From: DAIRUS01 sp036803205
GTDB lineage: Bacteria > Patescibacteriota > Minisyncoccia > Minisyncoccales > GBS-2
Assembly (NCBI GenBank): GCA_036803205.1
Contig: DAIRUS010000001.1
Span: forward strand, 39,573 to 103,572
DNA: 64,000 bases
Reading direction: 5' to 3'
In this document: positions 1 through 8,935 of the stretch, piece by piece
Layout of the letters: each line of letters starts with the position of its first letter
How positions within the stretch are numbered: the stretch's first letter is position 1
Notes under the pieces: generated by a model
Seen by the model: only the letters and a program-made list of their open reading frames with translations
What the model was told of the DNA's origin: nothing
The model's database searches: none
Translations under genes and position numbers: made by a program

Positions 1-405
1 CTGAGGGCCGTTTCTTTGTTGGTTATTAAAGAAACCTTTGGTTTTAGAGAGAAAGAGATTTCTGTAATGGGGAATTCAGCCCCAAAATATTCTTTCATTG
101 TTAAATTGATAATGAAATATTTTTTTTCTCTCCACAAAGTTTTTCAAGAGTCCCCAAAGTATTGGAAAAAGCATTATAACGTCGGTGAGCTAGAGACAGT
201 GGAACTTAACGAAAAAGAAAAATATCTTATTGTCCGTTTAAAAGATTTTAAAGTCCACCCCATTTTATGTAATTACTTATTTGAAGATGGTTATTTTTTA
301 AGACTCGCTCAATATGTCTTAGAAAGTCCAAACATTACCTCAAGAGAGACTAAGTGTATGTTTAAGGACGACCCCTATCATGAGTGCTTAATAAAGTGGG
401 AATAA
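1..405 (+). CDS. V4R-like small-molecule sensor protein, 5' partial
   Basis: The frame is open from base 1, so the gene begins upstream of the window; the TTG at 16 is only the first possible start inside it. The product aligns along its whole visible length with the next gene (shared pattern of YW-K-YY/HYNVG, VEL-KE/EKY, then a C-terminal ET-C...C motif). The ending E-x2-C followed by H-x-C and I-K-W resembles the end of V4R (4-vinyl reductase) small-molecule-binding domains. No membrane segment is visible. It is three bases from the next start, so the two are probably co-transcribed. The V4R assignment rests on pattern only. Confidence 0.55.
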   Translation: MRAVSLLVIKETFGFREKEISVMGNSAPKYSFIVKLIMKYFFSLHKVFQESPKYWKKHYNVGELETVELNEKEKYLIVRLKDFKVHPILCNYLFEDGYFLRLAQYVLESPNITSRETKCMFKDDPYHECLIKWE

Positions 406-408
406 ATT

Positions 409-1014
409 ATGGTCGACCCAAAAGAGGAATTTGGAAAATTAAATTTGGAAGCAATTAAAGGCGAGGTAATTGGTCTGGCCCTAGAAAACCATTTTAAATT
501 TATTCTCGAAAAATACGGTCCAGAGGAAGTAAAGAGGCTTGAGGAAGGTTTGGCAAAATTGGGATATTCTCTTAAACACCAAGAGATAGAAAATTTTAAG
601 TGGTATCCAAGAAAAATAGACGAAGCTATCTATTTTGTGCTGAAAAAGATGCTTAACTGGGAAGACGAGATTTTCAGAGAAAGTGGAAAACTAGGAGCAA
701 AAATTTCTTATATTACCCGGGTTATGATGCGTTATTTTGTTTCGTTAGAACGGATTTTTCAAGAAGTGGGCAACTATTGGCGAAAATACTACACCGTTGG
801 TCATTTAAAGCCAGTGGAACTTAGCCTTAAAGAAAGATATTTTATTCTGGAGTTAGAAGATTTTCCAATCGTCTGCTCCGAACACTGTCGGTATTGGGAG
901 GGGTATTTTTGGCAAATTACCTCTCATGTTTTACCAAAAGAAAATTTAAAACTATGGGAAACAGGCTGTCCTCTTAAAGGAGCCAAGGTCCATCGTTTTA
1001 AAGCTACTTGGTAA
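409..1014 (+). CDS. V4R-like sensor protein, paralogue of the preceding gene
   Basis: A 201-residue soluble protein. Residues 1-70 are helical and charged; residues about 70-201 repeat the domain of the preceding gene, including the W-K-YYTVGHLKPVEL stretch and a C-terminal WETGC motif. V4R domains bind small ligands and usually feed signalling proteins, which fits the PAS, HAMP and kinase genes that follow. The ATG at 409 lies three bases after the upstream stop. The tandem pair looks like a gene duplication. No output domain is present, so it must act on a partner if it signals. Confidence 0.6.
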   Translation: MVDPKEEFGKLNLEAIKGEVIGLALENHFKFILEKYGPEEVKRLEEGLAKLGYSLKHQEIENFKWYPRKIDEAIYFVLKKMLNWEDEIFRESGKLGAKISYITRVMMRYFVSLERIFQEVGNYWRKYYTVGHLKPVELSLKERYFILELEDFPIVCSEHCRYWEGYFWQITSHVLPKENLKLWETGCPLKGAKVHRFKATW

Positions 1015-1026
1015 TTTTTTATTGGA

Positions 1027-1608
1027 ATGGAGGAAAAAGATTCTCAAAAAATTATTATTGAACAACTTTCCCAGGATTTAGAAGATTTGGGAGGTTATTT
1101 ACAGGACCTTTGGCAATTTTTGCCCTTACCGATTCTTTATGTCAACCCCCTTTTTATTATTCTGGATGTTAATCAGGCCGTGGAAAGGGTTTTTGGCCTT
1201 AAAGCAATGGATTTGATTGGAGAAAAGATAGAGAAGCTTTTGAAGAGCGAATTGACCGTCAAGATTCTCGAAGAAATTTCAAAAGAAAAAAAAATTGAAA
1301 ATAGAGAATTAAAGTTAGTAACCAAAGAAGAAAAGAAAGTGTTTAGCCTCTCGGCCAGCAGTCGTCGAGACGCTGAAGGCAACATTATTGGTTATTATTT
1401 TTCTTTCTTTGACATCACTCTTTTAAAGGAACTTCAAGAAAAATTAGAAGAAAAGGTAAAGGAGAGAACAAAAGAATTAGAAGAAAAAATTGTTCAACTT
1501 GAGACTTTTCAACGACTTACAGTCGGCCGGGAATTAAAGATGATAGAATTAAAAAAAGAAATAGAAAAATTAAGAACTCAATTGAAAAAGGTCGAAAAAA
1601 GGAAATAG
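1027..1608 (+). CDS. PAS-domain protein with C-terminal coiled coil, no kinase
   Basis: A 193-residue cytoplasmic protein. Residues about 30-135 form a PAS fold (PILYVNP...ILDVNQAVERVFG...LIGEKIEKLL, then a DITLLKEL end). Residues 135-193 are a heptad-rich coiled coil containing LEEKVKERTKELEEK, a signalling-helix pattern, and ending with a TVGRELKMIELKK segment. The same tail closes the HAMP protein at 2430-3509 and survives as a relic at 4502-4606. There is no catalytic domain, so it probably acts as a sensor or adaptor for the downstream histidine kinase. That partnership is inferred from position. Confidence 0.8.
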   Translation: MEEKDSQKIIIEQLSQDLEDLGGYLQDLWQFLPLPILYVNPLFIILDVNQAVERVFGLKAMDLIGEKIEKLLKSELTVKILEEISKEKKIENRELKLVTKEEKKVFSLSASSRRDAEGNIIGYYFSFFDITLLKELQEKLEEKVKERTKELEEKIVQLETFQRLTVGRELKMIELKKEIEKLRTQLKKVEKRK

Positions 1609-1617
1609 ATCGTTTTT

Positions 1618-2421
1618 ATGAAAAACATAAATCTCATCTTTGTTTCAATTCTGTCAATTCTGATTGTTGTATTGGTAGGAGGGTTTGTTTATTATTGGTT
1701 TTTGTCTTCTCTTGGTAAAAAAGAAGTTGTTGACCCTAAAATTAAAGAGATAATTAGTCGGGGTAAAATTTTAGTCGGGACGGAAGCCGCTTATCCTCCT
1801 ATGGAATATTTTGACGAGACCGGCAATTTTGTCGGTTTTGACATTGATTTAGCCAAAGAAATCGCTTCCGATCTTGGAGTGGGGGTGGATTTTAAAAATC
1901 TTCCTTGGGTAGAAATTTTTGATTCAGTAATGAAAGGCGAAGTCGATATGATAATTTCTGCCATCGCTATTACTCCAGAAAGACTTGAGGCTTTAAGCTT
2001 TTCTGATCCCTACCTTAATGTTGGCCAGGTTATTGTTACTAAAAAAGATTTAGTCATTCAAGGAGTAGAAGACCTTCAAGGAAAAATTATAGGCGTTCAA
2101 AAAGGAACAATAAGTGAAGAAGAAGCAAAAAAACGCACCGACCTTTCTCTCGTCAAAAGTTATGCCAATTATTCTTTAGTTAAAGAAGCCCTTTTTCGAG
2201 GAGAGATTGAAGTAATTCTGATTGATTACCCGGCCGGAATAAAAATGGTGGCCCAAGACGAGGAGTTGAAAATTGTTGGAGAGCCTTTCACTCAAGAATT
2301 TTATAGCGTAGCAGTTCAGAAAGGTCAAGAGGTTCTTTTGGCGAGAATTAATCAGACAATCAGGAGACTAAAACAAACAGGAAAATTAAGGGCTTTAGAA
2401 GAAAAATGGCTGAGCGAATAA
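1618..2421 (+). CDS. Extracellular solute-binding protein, family 3 (amino-acid type)
   Basis: A 267-residue protein with an N-terminal membrane anchor or uncleaved signal (about residues 6-29). The periplasmic-binding fold follows: G-T-E-A-A-YPPMEYFDETG and GFDIDLAKEIA near the start, and a middle FSDPYLN motif, all characteristic of SBP_bac_3 proteins that bind polar amino acids. No ABC permease or ATPase lies nearby. Its neighbours are signalling proteins, so the protein may present a ligand to a membrane sensor rather than feed a transporter. No lipobox cysteine is seen. Confidence 0.85.
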   Translation: MKNINLIFVSILSILIVVLVGGFVYYWFLSSLGKKEVVDPKIKEIISRGKILVGTEAAYPPMEYFDETGNFVGFDIDLAKEIASDLGVGVDFKNLPWVEIFDSVMKGEVDMIISAIAITPERLEALSFSDPYLNVGQVIVTKKDLVIQGVEDLQGKIIGVQKGTISEEEAKKRTDLSLVKSYANYSLVKEALFRGEIEVILIDYPAGIKMVAQDEELKIVGEPFTQEFYSVAVQKGQEVLLARINQTIRRLKQTGKLRALEEKWLSE

Positions 2422-2429
2422 TCATCTAA

Positions 2430-3509
2430 ATGAAAATACGACTTTCTCTCCAAATTAAATTAGTTTTAACGACAGCGGTGGTAGTGATTTTTGCTTTTTC
2501 AATTTTGGCTTATTTAACCATCGAGAGTCAAAGGAAATTTTTTCAATCTATTTTTCAAAATTTAGCTATCAATGTAGCCCAAACTCTTGAGGCTAATATT
2601 ACTACCAATAAAGACCTCGAAGATAGGGCTAAACTTTTATCAAATATATTGAAAATAGTCAGTGGAGAGAGTGGGGTTGGGCCCTGGATAGTTTTGATTA
2701 ATATAAATCTACCCGACAATGGCGTCCTTAAAACAGTAGTTTCCAACAATAGTATTTTGATTGGGACAAAACCATCGCCGGAAAATTTTTACACTTATCG
2801 TGATGGAAAAACGCGACTAAGTAAAATCAAGGGACCAGACCAAACTGAACTATTAAATGTCATTACCCCTATCAATATTGGAGGTGAAAAAGTGGGCACT
2901 TATGAGATAAGATTATCTCTCCAGGAATTAGAAGAGACAATTTCTAAAACTCAGAGACAATTTCTAATAACGACATTTATTTCGGTTACTTTTATTATTT
3001 TTAGCCTTTATTTTTTGATGAAACTGACGGTTATTAATCCAGTCAAAGAAATGCAACTTGGCATGAAAGAAGTTGGCGAGGGTCATCTTGATTTTCGGAT
3101 TAAAACGAAAAGAAAAGATGAATTTGGAGATTTAATCCTAGGATTTAATCAAATGGTTGACAGGCTTCAAGAAAGTTATCATAAATTAAAAGAGATTCAA
3201 AAGAATCTTGAAAAAATGGTTCAAGAGAGAACCCAAAAATTAGAGGAGGCCAAATCGGTCCTTGAAATAAAAGTGAGAGCTAGAACTCGAGAATTAAAAG
3301 ATTTAACCTCTGTTCTTGAAGAAAAAGTTAGAGAAAGGACCAAAGAACTTCGAGCCAGCCAAGAAGAACTTCAAAAGAAAATTAAGGAATTGGAGAAATT
3401 TCAGAAATTAGCGATTGGTCGAGAGCTAAAAATGGTAGAAATGAAAAAGAAAATTAAAGAGTTGGAAGAAAAATTAAGACCCCAAAACCAAAACGGTTCT
3501 CCAAAATGA
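2430..3509 (+). CDS. Membrane HAMP sensor with long coiled coil and no output domain
   Basis: A 359-residue protein with TM1 about residues 10-30, an extracellular region about 31-170, TM2 about 172-197, a HAMP domain about 198-250 (P-V-KEMQLGMKEVGEGHLDFRI, then DEFGDLILGFNQMVDRL), and a coiled coil to about 350 with repeated VRARTREL / VRERTKEL signalling-helix units. It ends in IGRELKMVEMKKKI, the same tail as the PAS protein at 1027. No kinase, methyl-accepting or cyclase domain follows. It sits directly after a solute-binding protein and overlaps the next gene by four bases. A kinase partner in trans is likely. Confidence 0.8.
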   Translation: MKIRLSLQIKLVLTTAVVVIFAFSILAYLTIESQRKFFQSIFQNLAINVAQTLEANITTNKDLEDRAKLLSNILKIVSGESGVGPWIVLININLPDNGVLKTVVSNNSILIGTKPSPENFYTYRDGKTRLSKIKGPDQTELLNVITPINIGGEKVGTYEIRLSLQELEETISKTQRQFLITTFISVTFIIFSLYFLMKLTVINPVKEMQLGMKEVGEGHLDFRIKTKRKDEFGDLILGFNQMVDRLQESYHKLKEIQKNLEKMVQERTQKLEEAKSVLEIKVRARTRELKDLTSVLEEKVRERTKELRASQEELQKKIKELEKFQKLAIGRELKMVEMKKKIKELEEKLRPQNQNGSPK

Positions 3510-4498
3510 CCATAAAGACAATTTTAATTGCCTTACTTATCTTTTTTCTTCTTTTTTACTCTCTTTACTTTTGTTGGTATTCTTTCTTTTTTACTCTTCC
3601 GGCGGAAAAACTGGAAGTTTTCCCGCCGGAACAACCGAAAAGAGGACCTGGTGGGAAAGATTATCTTGCCCAAGGGGTGGAAATCTTTGAACTAAGGAAA
3701 AATGGCGAGACTGTTTTTTTGTTTTTACCAAAAGGAGTTGACTTGAATTCTCAACCAGTTCTTTTAGTTTTTTTTCAATTTACTTTTGACCACTGGCAAC
3801 GTCTTACTAAAAACGCCAACCTTCTTCATTTAGCTAAAAAAGGAAATATTGTTGTTGTGCCGGTTTATCAAAGGTCAATTTGGGACCCGTTTGATTCCCA
3901 AAAATTGATTAGTAAAAGTTATGAATTAACCAAAGAGGCTTTTGCTAAAATAAGAGAGCTTGCTCCCCAAAACGATTTTTCCAACTTTGCCATTTTAGGA
4001 ATTTCTTTAGGCAGTGCAATTGCTACTCAGATTATTAATACCGACCTGCCTTCAACCCAAGCTTTAATTCTTATTGTTCCTACCGAAGGATTACCTTTAA
4101 TTTCTCCCCGAATTTATGGAGTTCCTTTTGGGGATTTAAAAGTACTTTCTTATAATTCTTTTTTGGTTGGTATTTTAGCCGAAAAAGATCACATCGTTTT
4201 TCAGTCTCGGATTGAAAAATTATTTAAACAAGCCGTTCCAAGAGAAAAACATCTTTTCAAAATTCCCTCTGATAATTACGGAAGTCCGCCAGTTATTAGT
4301 AACCATTTAAGCTTTTTTAATCAGTTTAATGTTCTTAATTTTTATGGCTACCTGAAAATTGTTGACGCGACTTTAAGTTGCCTTTTTTACAACCGGGATT
4401 GTGCAATTGCCAAAGGAGAAAGCGAGGAAGCTTTTTCGATGGGAAAATGGAGCGATGGTCGGCCGATTAATCAAATTATAAAAATTTTTCCCAAATAA
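3506..4498 (+). CDS. Membrane-anchored alpha/beta-hydrolase-like protein
   Basis: A 330-residue protein with an N-terminal membrane segment (about residues 5-27) and an extracytoplasmic domain. A nucleophile-elbow pattern G-I-S-L-G appears at about residues 169-173, after a hydrophobic strand (NFAILG). This is typical of alpha/beta hydrolases. A possible acid residue occurs in AEKDH (about 227-231), and a late histidine in SNHLSF, but the triad cannot be confirmed by eye. The start overlaps the HAMP gene stop by four bases, so it belongs to the same operon. Substrate unknown. Confidence 0.6.
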   Translation: MTIKTILIALLIFFLLFYSLYFCWYSFFFTLPAEKLEVFPPEQPKRGPGGKDYLAQGVEIFELRKNGETVFLFLPKGVDLNSQPVLLVFFQFTFDHWQRLTKNANLLHLAKKGNIVVVPVYQRSIWDPFDSQKLISKSYELTKEAFAKIRELAPQNDFSNFAILGISLGSAIATQIINTDLPSTQALILIVPTEGLPLISPRIYGVPFGDLKVLSYNSFLVGILAEKDHIVFQSRIEKLFKQAVPREKHLFKIPSDNYGSPPVISNHLSFFNQFNVLNFYGYLKIVDATLSCLFYNRDCAIAKGESEEAFSMGKWSDGRPINQIIKIFPK

Positions 4499-4501
4499 GA
4501 A

Positions 4502-4606
4502 TTTACGATTAATACTTTATTGCTATTAACTGTTAGTCGAGAAATAAAAATGATAGAATTAAAAAAAAGAATTAAAGAATCAGAAGAAAAATTAAAAAAC
4601 AAATAG
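4502..4606 (+). pseudogene. Relic of the GRELKM-type coiled-coil tail
   Basis: In one frame this intergenic stretch reads LLTVSREIKMIELKKRIKES and then a lysine-rich end and a TAG stop at 4604-4606. This closely matches the C-terminus of the PAS protein (TVGRELKMIELKKEI) and of the HAMP protein (IGRELKMVEMKKKI). No start codon or upstream domain is left. It is best read as the last piece of a third sensor gene that has otherwise been lost. Confidence 0.65.
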
Positions 4607-4683
4607 AAAAAATCATTATTTTATCTTTTTGTCAAATTTTCCAAAAAGGTCGGGCTAAACTTTAAACTTTTTTAAATCAAAAT

Positions 4684-5775
4684 ATGGCTAAAAAAATTTG
4701 GTTAATTTTGTTTTTAAATTTAATAATCCTAATTATTGGTGGTGCAATTTTTCTCTCAAGAAAACCTTCTCCTCCACTTCCTTCCCCAACTAAGGAAAGA
4801 GAACTCAATATTTTTAATTGGGAAGATTATCTTTCTGAAGAAGTGATTAAAGATTTCGAGGCTAAATTTGGAATTGAAGTTAATCTCGATACTTTTGGAG
4901 AGAGCGAAGAAATGTTTTCGGTTCTCCAGTCACAGCCAGACAAATACGATTTAGTAGTGACCGATGACCGGATGGTGATTTTAATGAAAAATTTAAAATT
5001 ACTTTCTCCCCTTGATCATTCCCAATTACCTAACTTGAAATATCTCAAACCCCAAATGAAGGAAAACGCTTATGATCCCGGTAATATTTATTGTCTTCCC
5101 TATGTTTCAGGTTTCACCGGAATTGCTATTAATGAAAAACACGTCAAAGATTTTGACGGAAGGCGAAAAATTCTTTGGGACGAAAAATATAAAGGAAAAA
5201 TTAGTTTACCCAATATTTCGGAAGAGGTTCTTTTTAACGCCCTTTTTTATCTTGGTTATTCAATTAATACCCCTAATCAAAATCAGTTAGAAGAAGCAAT
5301 TAATTTAGTTTTAAAACAAAAACCTTTAGTCATCGGCTATGACGATCCAATCAGACAAAGAGAATTGCTGATTAACGAAGAGGCCTGGATTGCCTATATT
5401 TACTCGACCGAAATTGAACCAATTCAAAGAATCAACCCTGACATTAAATTCTTCGCGCCAAAAGAAGGGGTTTTGCTCTGGACTGATAATTGGTGTATTC
5501 CTAAAGATGCTCCTCATAAAACTGCTGCCCACCAATTTTTGAATTATCTTTTCGAACCAGAGGTAAATGCCAAAAATTCCCAAGTAATTGGAGTAATGAC
5601 GGTGAACGAAAAAGCTCAAGATTTTCTTTCGGCCGAATTTAAAAAAAGAATGGAGGGACTTGATTTTCCTTTAGAGGAAGAAACATTTTCGAAAAGTCAA
5701 TACTTTACCGAAATTTTGGATATCAAAATCAGGGAAGCAGTTAATCGATTAGAGGCCGAATTGTTTACTGATTAA
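4684..5775 (+). CDS. Polyamine-type (PotD-like) extracellular solute-binding protein
   Basis: A 363-residue protein with an N-terminal hydrophobic signal or anchor (about residues 5-24) followed by a proline-rich linker. The mature part begins ELNIFNWEDYLSEEVIKDF, the hallmark start of spermidine/putrescine-binding proteins. It continues with YDLVVTDDRMV, an LPYVSGFTGIAIN motif and LLWTDNWCIPKDAPH, matching PotD-type order and length. No potABC transporter genes occur here. It precedes a Cache-type histidine kinase by 15 bases, so a ligand-sensing role is possible. Ligand identity is inferred only. Confidence 0.8.
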   Translation: MAKKIWLILFLNLIILIIGGAIFLSRKPSPPLPSPTKERELNIFNWEDYLSEEVIKDFEAKFGIEVNLDTFGESEEMFSVLQSQPDKYDLVVTDDRMVILMKNLKLLSPLDHSQLPNLKYLKPQMKENAYDPGNIYCLPYVSGFTGIAINEKHVKDFDGRRKILWDEKYKGKISLPNISEEVLFNALFYLGYSINTPNQNQLEEAINLVLKQKPLVIGYDDPIRQRELLINEEAWIAYIYSTEIEPIQRINPDIKFFAPKEGVLLWTDNWCIPKDAPHKTAAHQFLNYLFEPEVNAKNSQVIGVMTVNEKAQDFLSAEFKKRMEGLDFPLEEETFSKSQYFTEILDIKIREAVNRLEAELFTD

Positions 5776-5790
5776 TTTTTAAATGAAAAG

Positions 5791-8100
5791 ATGAAAAGTT
5801 TTAAAATATCATTTAGAACAAAAACTATTTTTGTTTTACTTTTCTTTGGGATGGCGCCTCTTTTTCTGAACGGTCTTTTTACTCTTTTTAGTTCTGAAAG
5901 TTTTCTTAAAGCAAGAACCAGCCAAAATTTAGAGGAGATAAATAAATTAGTGGCTGGCCAAATTGAAAATTTTATTACTGAAGCCTTCAAGAGTGTTATT
6001 ATCTTTTCCCAAAACCCTATTCTTGCCTCGCTAGAAGTTTCCCTAGAAGAAAAAGCATCTGAGATAGAAAAACAAGCTTTTTATTATCCAATCTTTCAGG
6101 ATATTACCCTTCTTGATAGAAATGGTCGCCTTCTTACTTCTTCTTCATTCAAATTTTATGGTAAATGGACGAGTAATTTTTGGTTTTTGGAGGCGAAAGA
6201 AAAGAAAAAAGTTGTGATGTCTGACCTTTATGCAACGGTTGATGTTACTCAACCAATTTTGGCTTTTTTTGTTCCCATTGTTAATCAAGAAGGAGAAATT
6301 AATTTTTTCATCGTTACTCAGATTAACACTGATAGATTTTTAGAGATAATTAGTTCAGTTACTGTCGGCGAAAGAGGACAGGTTTTTTTAATCAATTCAA
6401 GAGGAGATATTATTGCCCACCTTTATCGTTCCATTCTTTTTGAAAAAATTTCTCCAACTTATCCTCTAAAAATGGCCAGCCTTATGAAAAAGGGTGAAGT
6501 TAATTTTGATTTCCGCGGGGAAGAAATGATTGGTAATTTTAGGGTTATTGAAAGCTTTCAGCAATATCCCGGCAAAAACTGGCATTTAATTGTAGCCCAA
6601 CCCAAACAAGAAGCTCTTAGTTTAGTGAGAGAGATTAGAAATCAAACTATTCTCTTCTTAATCTTCTCTTCTTTAGCCATTATTTTAATCGCCTCTTTTT
6701 TGGGTAAATACATCACCCAACCTTTGGAAAAACTGGCTTTGGCAGCAAAAAAAGTTTCGGCTGGCGATTTCCAGGTTCAGGTAGATATTCACACTAAAGA
6801 TGAGTTCGAAGATTTGGCAATTACTTTTAACGAAATGGTGAAAGAATTAAAAAATTTTTACACCTTTTTAGAAGAAACTAAGAAAAATTTGGAAGCCCAA
6901 GTGAAAGCGCGGACGGAAGAACTAGAAGTTTTAGCTAGCAATCTTGAGAAAGAAGTTAGGAGGCGAACAGAAGAGCTTCAAAGAAGAATTCAAGAATTAG
7001 GAAACTCAAGAATTGCTTTAATGAATATCTTAGAGGATGTCGAAGCAGCTAGAAAAAAAGCTGAAGAGGAAAGAGATAAAACCACAGCTTTATTTGTTAA
7101 TTTTGCCGACGGCCTCTTATTTTTTGACCAAAAAAACAATTTTTCAATGATTAATCCTCAGGCAGAAATCTTTTTCAACGTTAAGGGAAAAGAAATAATT
7201 GGTCGCAACATTCTAGAGTTTTCCCATCTTCCAGGGCTATCTTCTTTGGTACAATTTTTAGGAAAAGAACCGAGAAAAATTTTTAGAGAAGAACTATTTC
7301 TTAGAGAAGATCTGGTTTTAGAAGTTTCAACCGTCTCTATAGGAGAAACGGGTATCCTGGTTATTTTGCGTGACGTCACCCGAGAAAAAATGGTTGAAAG
7401 AATGAAGACCGAATTTGTTTCTCTTGCTGCTCATCAATTGAGGACACCGCTTTCAGCGATTAAATGGACCCTCCAAATGTTTTTAGAAGGAGATCTGGGC
7501 AAGATAACGGAAGAGCAAAGGGAGTTTGTTGAAAAAACTTATCAGGCAAATGAAAGAATGATTAGATTAATCAACGACCTTTTGAATGTCGCGCGGATTG
7601 AAGAAGGAAGATATCTTTATAAGCCCATCCTTTCCGATCTTGGATTAATTGTTGAATCTGTGGTAGACTTTTATAAAGAGGAGGCTGAAAGAAAAGGGGT
7701 TAAAATTAAATTTGAAAAGAAGGAAAAATTACCAAAGGTTAAAGTGGATGAAGAAAAGATAAAATTAGCCGCTACCAATTTAATTGACAATGCAATCGAG
7801 TATACTCCAAAAGGAGGGGAAGTGACAATTTGCCTTAAAAGTGATAAAAAAGAAATAGAGTTTTCAGTTCAAGATACAGGAATAGGGATTCCCGAAAATC
7901 AAAAAGAAAGAGTTTTTACCAAATTTTTCAGAGCGGCTAATGCAATGAGAATACAAACGGAAGGAACAGGGTTAGGGCTTTTCATTACAAAAAATATTAT
8001 TGAAGCTCATAAAGGTCGAATTTGGTTTCAATCAAAAGAAGGAGAAGGAACAACTTTTTATTTCACCTTACCTATTGCAGAAGAAGGAGAAAATTTTTGA
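5791..8100 (+). CDS. Hybrid-less sensor histidine kinase: Cache-HAMP-PAS-HisKA-HATPase
   Basis: A 769-residue membrane kinase. TM1 about residues 12-32; extracellular double-Cache-like sensor about 35-280; TM2 about 285-308; HAMP about 309-360; coiled coil with VKARTEEL / VRRRTEEL units to about 430; PAS about 430-530. The HisKA phosphoacceptor histidine is in LAAHQLRTPLSAIKW (about H548). The ATPase domain shows the N box NLIDNAIEYTPKGG, the G1 box DTGIGIPENQ and the G2 box GTGLGLFI. The start is the ATG at 5791, because the ATG at 5784 meets a stop after three codons. Two receiver genes follow within 13 bases and are the likely phosphate acceptors. Confidence 0.95.
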   Translation: MKSFKISFRTKTIFVLLFFGMAPLFLNGLFTLFSSESFLKARTSQNLEEINKLVAGQIENFITEAFKSVIIFSQNPILASLEVSLEEKASEIEKQAFYYPIFQDITLLDRNGRLLTSSSFKFYGKWTSNFWFLEAKEKKKVVMSDLYATVDVTQPILAFFVPIVNQEGEINFFIVTQINTDRFLEIISSVTVGERGQVFLINSRGDIIAHLYRSILFEKISPTYPLKMASLMKKGEVNFDFRGEEMIGNFRVIESFQQYPGKNWHLIVAQPKQEALSLVREIRNQTILFLIFSSLAIILIASFLGKYITQPLEKLALAAKKVSAGDFQVQVDIHTKDEFEDLAITFNEMVKELKNFYTFLEETKKNLEAQVKARTEELEVLASNLEKEVRRRTEELQRRIQELGNSRIALMNILEDVEAARKKAEEERDKTTALFVNFADGLLFFDQKNNFSMINPQAEIFFNVKGKEIIGRNILEFSHLPGLSSLVQFLGKEPRKIFREELFLREDLVLEVSTVSIGETGILVILRDVTREKMVERMKTEFVSLAAHQLRTPLSAIKWTLQMFLEGDLGKITEEQREFVEKTYQANERMIRLINDLLNVARIEEGRYLYKPILSDLGLIVESVVDFYKEEAERKGVKIKFEKKEKLPKVKVDEEKIKLAATNLIDNAIEYTPKGGEVTICLKSDKKEIEFSVQDTGIGIPENQKERVFTKFFRAANAMRIQTEGTGLGLFITKNIIEAHKGRIWFQSKEGEGTTFYFTLPIAEEGENF

Positions 8101-8110
8101 AAACGAAACC

Positions 8111-8482
8111 ATGAAAAAGAAAATTTTATTAGTGGAGGATGAAGAGATAATAAGAAATCTTCTTAAAAAGAAATTAGAACAAGAAGGTTATGAAGTAAAA
8201 ATAGCGATAGACGGTGAAGATGGTCTAAAAGCAATGCGGAACGAAAAACCAAACCTTGTTTTGTTAGATATTATCATGCCAAAATTGAGCGGATTTGAAG
8301 TGATGGAAGAAATACAAAAGAACGAAGAATTAAAGATGATTCCGGTTATCGTAATTTCAAATTCAGGCCAGCCAGTTGAATTAGATAAGGCCAAAAAATT
8401 AGGGGCAAAAGATTGGTTAATAAAAACAGAATTTGACCCCCAAGAGGTAGTTGCCAAAGTAGTAAAACAAATAGGGAGATAG
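8111..8482 (+). CDS. Stand-alone response-regulator receiver protein
   Basis: A 123-residue CheY-like receiver domain without an output domain. The acidic pocket is E9-D10, the phosphoacceptor aspartate is D53 (LVLLDIIMP), and the conserved Ser83 and Lys105 are present. The frame extends upstream to 8000 inside the kinase gene, but ATG 8111 gives the standard receiver N-terminus KKKILLVEDEE. It lies 10 bases after the kinase stop and one base before the second receiver. It probably carries phosphate from the upstream kinase to a target by direct contact. Confidence 0.92.
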   Translation: MKKKILLVEDEEIIRNLLKKKLEQEGYEVKIAIDGEDGLKAMRNEKPNLVLLDIIMPKLSGFEVMEEIQKNEELKMIPVIVISNSGQPVELDKAKKLGAKDWLIKTEFDPQEVVAKVVKQIGR

Positions 8483-8483
8483 T

Positions 8484-8852
8484 ATGGCAAAGAAAATTCT
8501 TATTATAGAAGATGACAAATTTTTGAGAGAGCTTATTTCCCGAAAACTTGAGAATGAAGGATATTCGATTGTTGAAGCTGTTGATGGAGAAGAAGGAATC
8601 AAGAAAATAAGAGATGAACCTCCAGATTTAGTTTTACTTGATTTAATTTTACCCGGAATTGATGGTTTTGAATTTTTAACCAGAGTAAAACAAGATCCAA
8701 CTCTAGCTCCCATTCCGGTTATTGTTTTATCTAATCTTGGGCAGAGGGAAGAAATTGAAAAAGGATTAAAATTGGGAGCGATCGACTACCTGGTGAAAGC
8801 TCATTTTACTCCAGGAGAGATTGTCGAAAAGATTAAAAACGCTCTTAGATAG
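8484..8852 (+). CDS. Second stand-alone receiver protein
   Basis: A 122-residue receiver similar to its neighbour: acidic residues E9-D10-D11, phosphoacceptor D53 (LVLLDLILP), conserved Ser83 (VIVLSNLGQ) and lysine in YLVKAHF. There is no DNA-binding domain. The two receivers probably arose by duplication and may compete as phosphate acceptors or phosphate sinks of the same kinase, as known for CheY pairs. That role is inference. It is the last gene of the sensory operon. Confidence 0.92.
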   Translation: MAKKILIIEDDKFLRELISRKLENEGYSIVEAVDGEEGIKKIRDEPPDLVLLDLILPGIDGFEFLTRVKQDPTLAPIPVIVLSNLGQREEIEKGLKLGAIDYLVKAHFTPGEIVEKIKNALR

Positions 8853-8935
8853 TCTTGAATAGTTAAAGAAGCTTCATATTAAAGGCGTAAAACAGCGAAA
8901 AAGATGAAGTGTTTTAGGGATACGCCTTGATGACT

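Noticed and set aside
8000..8110. Longer start for the first receiver protein
   Set aside because: This part lies within the kinase C-terminus; ATG 8111 gives the standard receiver start.
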